Assembly (NCBI GenBank): GCA_017630115.1
Contig: JAGBVY010000112.1
Span: forward strand, 1-11,657
Length of the DNA stretch: 11,657 nucleotides
Reading direction: 5' to 3'
From: Tidjanibacter sp.
Lineage (GTDB): Bacteria > Bacteroidota > Bacteroidia > Bacteroidales > Rikenellaceae
The translations under genes and the position numbers were made by a program. This document shows, one piece after another, positions 1-6,682 of the stretch (the first letter of the stretch is position 1; every line of letters begins with the position of its first letter). Below the pieces are notes generated by a model. The model searched no databases. It worked only from the letters and a program-made list of their open reading frames with translations, and was not told where the DNA came from.

Positions 1-688
1 CGGTGAGTTTGCCGTTGAGCTCGGGAATAACTTTGCCTACTGCCTTAGCTGCGCCGGTCGAGCTGGGGATGATGTTGCCACCAGCAGCGCGGCCACCACG
101 CCAGTCTTTTACCGAAGGACCGTCAACAGTCTTCTGGGTAGCGGTGGTTGCGTGAACGGTAGTCATAAGACCCTCTACCATACCGAACTTGTCGTTGATA
201 ACTTTTGCAAGGGGAGCCAAGCAGTTGGTGGTGCAAGAAGCATTCGAAACGATGGTCTGACCTGCGTAGGTATCGGTATTAACACCGCATACGAACATAG
301 GGGTATCATCTTTCGAAGGAGCCGACATAACTACATATTTGGCACCAGCTTCGATGTGAGCCTGAGCTTTCTCTTTGGTCAAGAAAAGACCGGTGGACTC
401 AACAACGTACTCAGCCTCAACCTCGTTCCATTTCAGATCGGCGGGGTTGCGCTCAGCGGTTACGCGGATAGCGTTGCCATTAACAACGAGTTTGCCATCA
501 ACAACCTCAACAGTACCGTTGAATTTGCCGTGTACGCTATCGTATTTGAGCATATAAGCCATATACTCAACATCAATAAGGTCGTTGATACCAACTACCT
601 GAAATTTGTCTGCCTGATTGCAAGCAGCGCGGAATACCAAACGACCGATACGACCAAAGCCGTTGATACCAATTTTAATCTGTGCCAT
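1..688 (-). CDS. gap: Glyceraldehyde-3-phosphate dehydrogenase, type I (5' part; C-terminus cut by window edge)
   Basis: Glycolytic enzyme that oxidises and phosphorylates glyceraldehyde 3-phosphate to 1,3-bisphosphoglycerate with NAD, in the cytoplasm. The leftward frame starts MAQIKIGINGFGRIGRLVFR, the Rossmann nucleotide-binding motif GFGRIG at residues 10-15. The catalytic cysteine lies in SNASCTTNCLAPLAK (Cys152) and the catalytic histidine in TTVHATTATQ (His179); the phosphate-binding SSTGAAKAVGK follows at about 209-219. These are diagnostic for the classic phosphorylating GAPDH. 229 of the roughly 335 expected codons are present, all in frame without a stop, so the gene is cut only by the window edge. 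An ND pair after the second strand (GINDL, 34-37) is compatible with NAD preference. It has its own promoter just upstream, so it is probably a separate, strongly expressed transcript. Identification is very secure. Confidence 0.98.
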   Translation of the reverse strand, partial: MAQIKIGINGFGRIGRLVFRAACNQADKFQVVGINDLIDVEYMAYMLKYDSVHGKFNGTVEVVDGKLVVNGNAIRVTAERNPADLKWNEVEAEYVVESTGLFLTKEKAQAHIEAGAKYVVMSAPSKDDTPMFVCGVNTDTYAGQTIVSNASCTTNCLAPLAKVINDKFGMVEGLMTTVHATTATQKTVDGPSVKDWRGGRAAGGNIIPSSTGAAKAVGKVIPELNGKLT

Positions 689-742
689 AATTCTTTGTTT
701 GATTAAGTGTTACTATATTTTGTTGTTAATCTATTCACACCA

Positions 743-773
743 CAAATGTACAAACTTCCCTCTATTTACCAAA
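743..773 (-). promoter_or_regulatory. Bacteroidota-type promoter of gap
   Basis: Read leftward, the -33 element TTTG (770-773) is followed after 19 bases by TACATTTG (743-750), an exact match to the Bacteroidota consensus TTTG-N19-21-TAnnTTTG. Transcription should start near 736, giving a leader of about 48 bases before the gap ATG at 688. Element identity and spacing are seen directly; use as a promoter is inference from the consensus. Confidence 0.8.
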
Positions 774-893
774 ACTATTATTAAATTTTTTTAGTAACTC
801 TCCGAAAAAGTAACAATTCCTTAACGTCGGCCACCAGCCGATGGGTGAAAACGACCCAAAATCAAAGGGCTAACTCATTGGTGTACTTAGGTC

Positions 894-921
894 ATTAGAC
901 CTTTGACGTTAGACATTGGAC
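894..921. repeat. Degenerate 7-bp tandem repeat downstream of the DUF4834-like gene
   Basis: Four head-to-tail heptamers, ATTAGAC, CTTTGAC, GTTAGAC, ATTGGAC, lie in the 20-50 bases after the stop of the small membrane protein gene. Each keeps a GAC ending with a variable 5' half. Period and copy number are read directly; function unknown. It shares its period with three other tracts between 1304 and 1506. Confidence 0.6.
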
Positions 922-940
922 AGATATTAGTTGTGGGTCA

Positions 941-1291
941 CTAATCCTCCTTAAAATCGACATACTCGCCAACGTCGTCGCTGACACGTTTCTTGGTGGT
1001 TGTGCCGCCATCGACCTTCACCCTGCCCTCATCGGGGTTGGTGGGGCGGGAAGTATTTTGGAAACCGCCAAAGCGCCAAGTGTAGCCTCTGAACTCCTCG
1101 CCACGCGCTCTGGCCTCACGCTGAGCCCTGCGAACCTTATAGCGGAAGATGAGCACACCAATCAGCGCCATCATAATGAAGAAACCTATGATTCCAAAAA
1201 TCAGACCGAAAATATCGCCCAAAGAGATTGTCCCTGTAAGCAACAGAAACAATACAATAATCCAAATCCAAAGAGTTAATTCGCTTCTCAT
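941..1291 (-). CDS. Small membrane protein, DUF4834-like
   Basis: A 116-residue protein with no assignable biochemical function. Residues 6-20 and about 28-49 are hydrophobic and should form one or two membrane helices. They are followed by a strongly basic stretch (about 50-64, RYKVRRAQREARARG) that would sit in the cytoplasm by the positive-inside rule, then a polar, probably disordered tail. The tail ends with VSDDVGEYVDFKED. An acidic GEYVDFEE-like C-terminus after a membrane anchor is, as I remember the family, the hallmark of DUF4834 proteins of Bacteroidales, so the assignment is by recall and could be wrong at family level. The start at 1291 puts the first helix immediately after a short N-terminus. 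It lies 216 bases downstream of relA in the same direction, with repeat DNA between, so cotranscription is possible but not shown. Confidence 0.65.
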   Translation of the reverse strand: MRSELTLWIWIIVLFLLLTGTISLGDIFGLIFGIIGFFIMMALIGVLIFRYKVRRAQREARARGEEFRGYTWRFGGFQNTSRPTNPDEGRVKVDGGTTTKKRVSDDVGEYVDFKED

Positions 1292-1303
1292 ATCTATTTT
1301 TTT

Positions 1304-1332
1304 AGTTGTCAGTTATCAGTTTTTTAGTTTTT
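1304..1332. repeat. Degenerate AGTTnnn heptamer tract upstream of the DUF4834-like gene
   Basis: AGTTGTC, AGTTATC and AGTTTTT run head to tail (1304-1324), then after one extra T another AGTTTTT (1326-1332). It begins 12 bases upstream of the small membrane protein's ATG, so it would be inside that gene's leader. Same 7-bp period as the neighbouring tracts but a different sequence. Confidence 0.5.
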
Positions 1333-1341
1333 AGCTCCGCG

Positions 1342-1370
1342 CCACCTCCCCTGACATAGGGGAGGAGTGG
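1342..1370. repeat. GC-rich palindrome, dispersed-repeat-like
   Basis: CCTCCCCT (1345-1352) and AGGGGAGG (1358-1365) form an 8-bp perfect stem around the 5-base loop GACAT, extended by CCA (1342-1344) with TGG (1368-1370) past a two-base bulge. Neither flank carries a T-run on the exit side, so it is not a typical intrinsic terminator for relA. It resembles REP-type palindromes found between genes; only one copy is in this window, so dispersal cannot be judged here. Confidence 0.5.
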
Positions 1371-1390
1371 TTGTGGGGCGAAAATAAATT

Positions 1391-1411
1391 CAAAATTCAA
1401 AATTCAAAATT
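1391..1411. repeat. CAAAATT heptamer, three perfect copies
   Basis: Three exact copies of CAAAATT (1391-1397, 1398-1404, 1405-1411). The last overlaps a perfect inverted repeat TCAAAAT-T-ATTTTGA (1404-1418). Read leftward, 1405-1412 is TAATTTTG, an exact fit to the Bacteroidota -7 box TAnnTTTG, so the tract could supply a promoter for the DUF4834-like gene; no good -33 box was found at the right spacing, so this is weak. Confidence 0.75.
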
Positions 1412-1426
1412 ATTTTGACTTAGGGC

Positions 1427-1506
1427 GGTTGACGGTTGACGGTTGACGGTCGTCGGTTGACGGTTGACGGTCGTCGGTTGACGGTTGACGGTCGTCGGTC
1501 GTCGGT
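1427..1506. repeat. GGTTGAC/GGTCGTC heptamer array, 11 units, abutting the relA stop
   Basis: Eleven contiguous 7-mers plus a terminal GGT. Calling GGTTGAC A and GGTCGTC B, the order is A A A B A A B A A B B. The array ends one base before the relA stop codon (1508-1510). The A-A-B period of 21 bases suggests growth by duplication of three-unit blocks. There are no spacers, so it is not a CRISPR array. Tracts of this sort can vary in copy number between strains; whether this one does is not visible here. Confidence 0.9.
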
Positions 1507-1507
1507 G

Positions 1508-3679
1508 TTACGCCTTCGAGGCTCTATACGCCCTCTTCACTCCATCGATGCGCTGTATGGCATAGGTCACCATATCGGCCACACTTGACGAGGGAACCTC
1601 CACACTCACCGAGCCACCCAACAAATTATCCCTCATTGGCGAGAGGGCTATGGAACGTATGCTTATGTGCAAGCTGCCGATGGTTTCGGTAATCTGGTTG
1701 AGTATGCCCGTAGTATCCTCGGCCACCACCCTAATGGAGGCGATGAAACTACCCTTACTTCTCTCACCCTTCCAACGTGCCGCAATGATACGGTAGGGGT
1801 ATTGTTCCCTAAGTCGGCGTGCATTGGGGCAGTCGGTGCGGTGGATGGTCACCCCCTTATTTATGGTGGTGAAACCAAATACATCATCGCCAAAAATGGG
1901 GTTGCAGCAGCGTGCCGTATGCCAAGCCAGACCACCAACGTGGTCGCCCAGCACAAGTTCCTCGTTGTTGTTTTCCTCATTTTTGGGTGTGGGGGCCTTA
2001 GGCTGTGCAACCGCAACGGGCTGAGGATTCTGTTCACCCTCAATATGGCGCACAACAATATCCTTCACATCGGCCATATCTATCTTCTCATCGACAATTT
2101 GGCCGTAGAGTTCCATACCTGTACGCAGTTTGAAGTGCTTGCAGAGTAGCGTCACGGCGTCGTCAATGGCTATGGCGAGTTTCCAGTTTTTCAATTTGCG
2201 TTCCAACTCCTCGCGGCCCAGACGTGCGAGTTTGCTCTCCTCCTCCCTCAGGAAAGCCTTGATGCGGCTGCGGGCCTTGCTCGTAACCACAACACTGAGC
2301 CAGTCGGCCTTAGGCCTCTGATTCTTTGAGGTGAGGATTGTAACGATGTCGCCGTTACGCAGAGGCTCTTTTATGGAGACATTGCGCTGGCCTATGCGTG
2401 CGCCCACACAACTACTACCCACCGAAGTGTGGATGTCGAAGGCAAAGTCGAGCACCGTAGCTCCGTCGGGTAGCTTGCGGATGTCGCCCTTAGGGGTAAA
2501 GACAAAGACCTCGCGATTGGTGGCAAAGGCGTTGAGTTTGGTATTGAGGCCCGACTTGGAGTCGCTCTCCTCAATAATCTCCCTCAGGCGCGAAAGCCAC
2601 TCTTCGTGGCTCAGGCTACCACCGCCAACGCCCTTGTAGCGCCAGTGGGCAGCAATGCCTCGCTCGGCCACCTCGTCCATACGCTCGGTGCGAATCTGTA
2701 TTTCGACCCACTCACCAAAGGCCGAGACTGTTGTATGGAGCGACTCGTAGCCGTTGCTCTTGGGGATGGAAATCCAATCCCTCATACGCTCAGGGTTGGG
2801 GGTGTAGAAGTCGGTAACAATCGAGAAGACACTCCAACAGAGCATCTTCTCCTGCTCGGGCTCACACTCAATGATGATGCGTATGGCAAATATGTCGAAT
2901 ACCTCGTCGAAACCCACCTGCTGCTTCTGCATCTTGCGCCAGATGGAATAGACACTCTTGGTGCGACTTTTCAGGTGGTAGCGTATGCCACTCTCGCGCA
3001 TCTTCTTTTCGATTGGGGCGAGGGTGTCGGCTATAAGCTCCTCACGACGTGTGGCACTCTCGTCGAGTTTGCGACGTATCTCAGCCGAAGCCTTGGGCTC
3101 GATGTGGGAGAAGGATATCTCTTCCAGTTCGCTCTTGATGTTGTAGAGGCCGAGTTTGTGGGCTATTTGGGCATAGAGGTTCATACTCTCCCAACACTTT
3201 TGCATCTGCTTCTCCTCGGGGAACATATCTATTTGGCGCATAACCTCCAAGCGGTCGGCCAATTTCAGAAGTATGACGCGGGGGTCGGTGGAGTAGGTGA
3301 TGATAAGGTCGCGGAAATCCTCAATCTGGTCTTTGTCGGTCTTGGTGCGGATTTTCGATATGTCGTTCATACCCAGTATGATACCCACAGGGGCCTCGCC
3401 AAAGAGCCTATTGATGTCGGCCAGAGCTACAAGTTCCATACGGGCAGCGTCGTGCAACAAGGCCGCCACAACCGAGTTGCGCCCCAGACCAATCTCTCGT
3501 GCCACAATCGCAGCCGTGGCCACCGAGTGACCCACAAGGGGCGAGCCGTCGTAGCGCTCGTGCCCTTCGAGGGCCGTTGCAGCCATCTCCAAAGCCTGAC
3601 CTATCAGCCCTACGCTATGAGGGCTGAACACCTCTTCGCAGAGGGTCATAAAATCGGCGTATTGTTCCTTATACGACAT
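1508..3679 (-). CDS. relA: RelA/SpoT-family (p)ppGpp synthetase, hydrolase site degenerate
   Basis: Long RelA/SpoT homologue (723 residues) that makes the starvation alarmone (p)ppGpp from ATP and GTP/GDP, probably at the ribosome. Domain order: HD hydrolase-like domain (about 35-185), synthetase (about 230-350), TGS (about 388-450), helical linker, zinc-finger/CC domain with ARCCNPI and IHRTDCPNA (Cys591, Cys592, His613, Cys617), and ACT (about 644-720). The synthetase looks intact: YSIWRKMQK, FDIFAIRI, PKSNGYESLHTTV (G-loop Tyr311), EIQIRT (Glu326) and AAHWRYKG. Its RMRD (298-301) is nearer the RxKD type of bifunctional Rel enzymes than the ExDD type of E. coli RelA. In the HD domain His51, His76, Asp77 and Asp142 remain, but the HDxxED motif reads HDAARM and LADRLHNM reads LADRLEVM, so hydrolysis is probably lost. 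It is separated from the upstream peptidase gene by a terminator. A second, hydrolase-competent enzyme should exist elsewhere in the genome. Confidence 0.95.
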   Translation of the reverse strand: MSYKEQYADFMTLCEEVFSPHSVGLIGQALEMAATALEGHERYDGSPLVGHSVATAAIVAREIGLGRNSVVAALLHDAARMELVALADINRLFGEAPVGIILGMNDISKIRTKTDKDQIEDFRDLIITYSTDPRVILLKLADRLEVMRQIDMFPEEKQMQKCWESMNLYAQIAHKLGLYNIKSELEEISFSHIEPKASAEIRRKLDESATRREELIADTLAPIEKKMRESGIRYHLKSRTKSVYSIWRKMQKQQVGFDEVFDIFAIRIIIECEPEQEKMLCWSVFSIVTDFYTPNPERMRDWISIPKSNGYESLHTTVSAFGEWVEIQIRTERMDEVAERGIAAHWRYKGVGGGSLSHEEWLSRLREIIEESDSKSGLNTKLNAFATNREVFVFTPKGDIRKLPDGATVLDFAFDIHTSVGSSCVGARIGQRNVSIKEPLRNGDIVTILTSKNQRPKADWLSVVVTSKARSRIKAFLREEESKLARLGREELERKLKNWKLAIAIDDAVTLLCKHFKLRTGMELYGQIVDEKIDMADVKDIVVRHIEGEQNPQPVAVAQPKAPTPKNEENNNEELVLGDHVGGLAWHTARCCNPIFGDDVFGFTTINKGVTIHRTDCPNARRLREQYPYRIIAARWKGERSKGSFIASIRVVAEDTTGILNQITETIGSLHISIRSIALSPMRDNLLGGSVSVEVPSSSVADMVTYAIQRIDGVKRAYRASKA

Positions 3680-3705
3680 TTTAAGTTTATTTATTCCGTC
3701 TAACT

Positions 3706-3713
3706 AAAACCTA
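3706..3713 (-). promoter_or_regulatory. Candidate -7 box for relA
   Basis: Read leftward this is TAGGTTTT, seven of eight positions of TAnnTTTG, lying 26 bases upstream of the relA ATG and downstream of the peptidase terminator. A promoter is expected in this 48-base gap because the terminator would isolate relA, but no good -33 TTTG is visible at the usual spacing. Weak call. Confidence 0.3.
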
Positions 3714-3727
3714 ACTTTCCTTATTCT

Positions 3728-3771
3728 AAAAAACGGCTGTGCAGCGCCTTTATTATTGCACCCACAGCCGT
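3728..3771 (-). terminator. Rho-independent terminator of the M13 peptidase gene
   Basis: Read leftward: ACGGCTGTG (3763-3771) pairs perfectly with CACAGCCGT (3733-3741) over 9 bp. A possible inner GTGC/GCGC helix lies within the 21-base loop, and the stem is followed at once by six T (3728-3733, overlapping the stem end). It begins 35 bases after the peptidase stop codon. Confidence 0.88.
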
Positions 3772-3805
3772 CTGACCAATTTATCCTACTTTGTGTAGTT
3801 CGAGG

Positions 3806-5878
3806 CTACCAAATAACAACTCTATCCTCGGGTGCGCGATACATATCGCCGTCGGTAATATCGAATGCCTCATACCAATCGGCAATGTTGGGCAGGGTGC
3901 CATTTACCCTCCATTTACCCAGCGAGTGAGGATCGACCTTCGTCAGGCGCACAATCTCCTGCTCGCGGATGTTCTGTGCCCAGAGGGTGGCGTAGGAGAT
4001 GTAGAACCTCTGTTCGGGAGTGAAACCGTCGATAGACTCAGGACGCTCTCCGCCCCACGAATCTCTCAGTGCGGTCATTGCCACTCGCAAGCCACCTTGG
4101 TCGGCAATGTTCTCACCGAGGGTAAACTGACCATTGGCGTGCAATCCCTCCTTATTGACCTCAATGGCATTGAACTGCTCAACAAGCACCTGAGCCCTCT
4201 TGTCGAAAGCCTCGGCATCCTCCTTAGTCCACCAATCGTTGAGGTTACCATCTTTGTCGTACTGGCGACCTTGGTCGTCGAAACCATGGGTCATCTCGTG
4301 GCCAATAACAACACCGATAGCGCCATAATTGACTGCATCGTCGGCGTCGGGATTGAAGAATGGGGGTTGCAGAATAGCTGCGGGGAAGCAAATCTCGTTG
4401 GTGGTGGGGTTGTAGTAGGCATTGACCGTCTGGGGGCTCATAAGCCACTGCTGCTTATCGACAGGCTTGCCCAAGTCGGCCAAGTTGTCGGCTGTGTGCC
4501 AAGCACTGGCCGCGCGAACATTCTCCAAGTAGCTCTTACGAGGGTCAATCTCCATAGCCGCATACTCCTCCCAGCTGTCGGGGTAGCCAATCTTCACGGT
4601 GAAGGAGGCCAACTTTTCGTGGGCCTTCTCCTTGGTGGCAAAGCTCATCCAATCCAAAGCGTCGATATGTTTACCCAGCGCCTTTTGAAGGTTGGCAACA
4701 ATCTCCACCATCTTGCGTTTATACTGCTCGGGGAAGAATTTTTCTACATAGCGTTTGCCCACAGCCTCCGAAAGATTGCCGTCGGCCACACTGAGCGAGC
4801 GTTTCCAACGAGGACGCTGCTGCTCGCTGCCCGAAAGAGTGCGACCATAGAAGTCGAAGTGGGCCTCGGAGAAGTCGTCGGAGAGGTAGTTGGCAGCACT
4901 ACGAATCTCGTGGAAGAGCAGGTAGTCCTTTATAACACGCAACTCCTCACGAGCCAAAAGTTCATTGGCACGAGCCAAAGCGGGGCGCTGGCTTACAACC
5001 AACTCGGCAGGCATCTTAAAGCCCAATGCCTTGGCGTAGGCATCCCAATCGATGGCCTTAAACTCCTTTTTCAACTCTCTAAGAGTGAGCTTATTGTAGT
5101 TCTTCTGAGGGTTGCGACGCTCCACATTGGTAAAGTGCGACTCAGCAAGCGAGTGCTCCACCTTCATAACCGACTCGGCAATACGCTCAGCCTCCTCAGC
5201 AGAGTAACCAACCAAGCCCACCACCCTCTTGATGTAGCCGGTGTAGGCTTCGCGAATGGTGGCGGCGCTCTCGTCGAAGTAGTAGTCGCGGTCGCCAATG
5301 CCCAGGCCTGCCTGACCTATGTAGAGAACATTCAGAGAGGTATTCTTCTCGTCGGGTCCAACACCACTGGCAAAGAAGGGATTGCAACTTGCGCGGTGCA
5401 TCCAACCCAACAGAGCACTCAGTTCGCCACGGCTACCCACCGACTCAATTTTGGCCAATGGGCCACGCAAAGGTTCTGCCCCCTCACGGTTGAGCCTCAC
5501 ACTATCCAAGCCCAAGCGATAGAGGTCAGCGAGTTTCTGCTCCACCGAGCCTGCGGCAGCCTGCACACCCTCAATCTCCGAGAAAAGTTGCTTTACTCTC
5601 AGCTCGTTGCTTTGGCGCAGCATATCGAAAGCACCAAAGCGCGAATACTCGGCCGAGAGTGGGTTTCGCTTCTGCCAACCAGCCGTAAAGCGTTCATAGA
5701 AATCGTCCTCAACTTTGTAACGTTTGTCGAAGTTTGCGGGATTCAACGCAGGTACCTTCTCGGACTCCTTAGCATCAGCAGGTGCGTCCGACGATTTGAT
5801 GGCCGACACGATAGGACCAAGCAGTCCCACAAAGCACAAACAACCCAAAATTGCAATCATTTTCTTGTTTAGTTTCAT
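3806..5878 (-). CDS. M13-family zinc metallopeptidase (neprilysin/PepO-like), exported
   Basis: Predicted 690-residue endopeptidase of the neprilysin/PepO family, acting on oligopeptides outside the inner membrane. The zinc site is HEMTH (His527, Glu528, His531, in VVIGHEMTHGFDDQGRQYDK) with third ligand Glu589 in ENIAD, and Asp593 supporting it. The substrate-binding NAYYNP (486-491, family NAYY/F) precedes it, and the protein ends with the family's RVVIW, so it is full length. I choose the start at 5878, not the longer frame to 6001: MKLNKK followed by a hydrophobic run ending VSA (residues 1-26) is a good Sec signal peptide, and the extra upstream residues would cross the promoter box at 5934-5941. 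ILGC at 10-13 is a poor lipobox, so a soluble periplasmic or membrane-tethered enzyme is more likely than a lipoprotein. It stands alone between a promoter and a terminator. Confidence 0.95.
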   Translation of the reverse strand: MKLNKKMIAILGCLCFVGLLGPIVSAIKSSDAPADAKESEKVPALNPANFDKRYKVEDDFYERFTAGWQKRNPLSAEYSRFGAFDMLRQSNELRVKQLFSEIEGVQAAAGSVEQKLADLYRLGLDSVRLNREGAEPLRGPLAKIESVGSRGELSALLGWMHRASCNPFFASGVGPDEKNTSLNVLYIGQAGLGIGDRDYYFDESAATIREAYTGYIKRVVGLVGYSAEEAERIAESVMKVEHSLAESHFTNVERRNPQKNYNKLTLRELKKEFKAIDWDAYAKALGFKMPAELVVSQRPALARANELLAREELRVIKDYLLFHEIRSAANYLSDDFSEAHFDFYGRTLSGSEQQRPRWKRSLSVADGNLSEAVGKRYVEKFFPEQYKRKMVEIVANLQKALGKHIDALDWMSFATKEKAHEKLASFTVKIGYPDSWEEYAAMEIDPRKSYLENVRAASAWHTADNLADLGKPVDKQQWLMSPQTVNAYYNPTTNEICFPAAILQPPFFNPDADDAVNYGAIGVVIGHEMTHGFDDQGRQYDKDGNLNDWWTKEDAEAFDKRAQVLVEQFNAIEVNKEGLHANGQFTLGENIADQGGLRVAMTALRDSWGGERPESIDGFTPEQRFYISYATLWAQNIREQEIVRLTKVDPHSLGKWRVNGTLPNIADWYEAFDITDGDMYRAPEDRVVIW

Positions 5879-5933
5879 AAAAAACAGATTCGTTGTATTA
5901 GTGTTTAAGTCATTATTTCCAACAACAATGACG

Positions 5934-5941
5934 CAAAGATA
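5934..5941 (-). promoter_or_regulatory. -7 box of the M13 peptidase promoter
   Basis: Leftward TATCTTTG matches TAnnTTTG exactly, 55 bases upstream of the chosen ATG, with an AT-rich stretch (5952-5965) upstream where the -33 region should be. No clear TTTG at the expected spacing. Its location supports starting the peptidase at 5878. Confidence 0.55.
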
Positions 5942-5994
5942 ATCTTTTTTGGAATATATATATAGTTGTATAACTCTATTTTTTGAGGGCAAAA

Positions 5995-6025
5995 ATTGCA
6001 AAATCGGATTTTGTAGCTAAATTTG
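5995..6025 (+). promoter_or_regulatory. Promoter of the outer-membrane protein/TSCPD operon
   Basis: ATTG (5995-5998, three of four positions of the -33 TTTG) is followed after 19 bases by TAAATTTG (6018-6025), an exact -7 box. The start of transcription would be near 6032, with a leader of about 45 bases. The leader contains a small hairpin AGAGG-CAACT-CCTCT (6035-6049). Divergent from the peptidase promoter. Confidence 0.7.
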
Positions 6026-6076
6026 TAATCAGTCAGAGGCAACTCCTCTAACCAAAAAAACAAATTTTTCACGACT

Positions 6077-6676
6077 ATGAAACGACTATTTATGCTCCTG
6101 TTGGTTGGCACGTTAGCACTCAGCTCAGCAGCCCCCACACAAGCACAAGTGGACCACCGTTGGGAAATTAAGGCCAGTGCAGGACTCCTATCCACACCCG
6201 AATACATAAACCTCATTTTGATTGGTCTTGGCTCATTAAACTTCGATGACAATCTCGTGCGCCAAGAGTTTACCCCCTGCACAGCACTCAATGTGGAGAT
6301 TTACCGACAAGTAAACCATTGGCTTCAAGTTGGCGCCTCACTCTCGTCGGGCTACGCCAATGTCAGCACCTCCCAACCCGAAACCGGCACTATGAGTCGC
6401 CACACAGGTTCGTTCCACACATCGCTCTGCCTTACGGCCAACACTCGCTATAAACAGAAGAAAAATCTCTCCTACTACGGCTCGTGGGGCTTGGGTGCGA
6501 GTATGTTTGTCCTTACTCAAAAAGGTGACGATCTGAACGAAACAAATGTCGCCCCCATCCCTATGCTTAACATCTATCCGTTTTGTATGAAAATTGGCAA
6601 TCTTAGAGGTGCCTATTTAGAGGTTGGTTGGGGCGCAAAAGGAGTTGTTAATTTCGGCGGTTTTGTAAGATTCTAA
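6077..6676 (+). CDS. Exported protein, probable outer-membrane beta-barrel
   Basis: A 199-residue protein of unknown function. It starts with a clear signal peptide (MKRLFMLLLVGTLALSSA, cleavage probably after APTQA or QAQ near residue 24). The rest alternates polar and hydrophobic residues in short stretches, for example WLQVGASLSSGYANVS, SFHTSLCLTANTRYK and GAYLEVGWGAKGVVNFGG. It ends in phenylalanine (GGFVRF), the usual signal for outer-membrane barrel assembly. I infer a small beta-barrel of about 8 strands; no specific family is recognised. There are three internal cysteines. The ATG at 6077 directly precedes the signal peptide and follows the promoter. The TSCPD gene starts 6 bases after its stop, so the two are probably cotranscribed. 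The partial gene at the right end of the window has a similar beginning (signal peptide, then WELRFGIG against WEIKASAG here) and may be a distant relative. Confidence 0.7.
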   Translation: MKRLFMLLLVGTLALSSAAPTQAQVDHRWEIKASAGLLSTPEYINLILIGLGSLNFDDNLVRQEFTPCTALNVEIYRQVNHWLQVGASLSSGYANVSTSQPETGTMSRHTGSFHTSLCLTANTRYKQKKNLSYYGSWGLGASMFVLTQKGDDLNETNVAPIPMLNIYPFCMKIGNLRGAYLEVGWGAKGVVNFGGFVRF

Positions 6677-6682
6677 AACATT

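Noticed and set aside
827..841. Hairpin TCGGC-CACCA-GCCGA as terminator of the DUF4834-like gene
   Set aside because: Stem of only 5 bp, about 100 bases from the stop codon and no T-run directly after it on the leftward strand.
1427..1506. CRISPR array
   Set aside because: Units are only 7 bases, contiguous, with no spacers and no cas genes nearby.
2606..3703. A 365-codon rightward open frame across the relA 5' half
   Set aside because: Antisense shadow of a well-supported gene; composition and sequence do not resemble any protein family.
5839..5849. Lipobox in the M13 peptidase signal peptide (ILGC)
   Set aside because: Leucine before the glycine is unusual, and the hydrophobic segment continues past the cysteine to a better standard cleavage site at VSA.
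3791..5872. A 693-codon open frame on the rightward strand across the M13 peptidase gene
   Set aside because: It lies antisense to a gene with all M13 motifs intact and a signal peptide; its translation shows no recognisable domain and it has no promoter or start context. It arises because the peptidase rarely uses codons whose complements are stops in that frame.
5879..6001. A 41-residue N-terminal extension of the M13 peptidase
   Set aside because: It would put coding sequence over the -7 box at 5934-5941 and bury the signal peptide internally; the start at 5878 is better.
5905..6291. A 128-codon leftward frame over the divergent promoter region
   Set aside because: It covers two good promoter boxes and the start of the outer-membrane protein gene, and its predicted product shows nothing recognisable.
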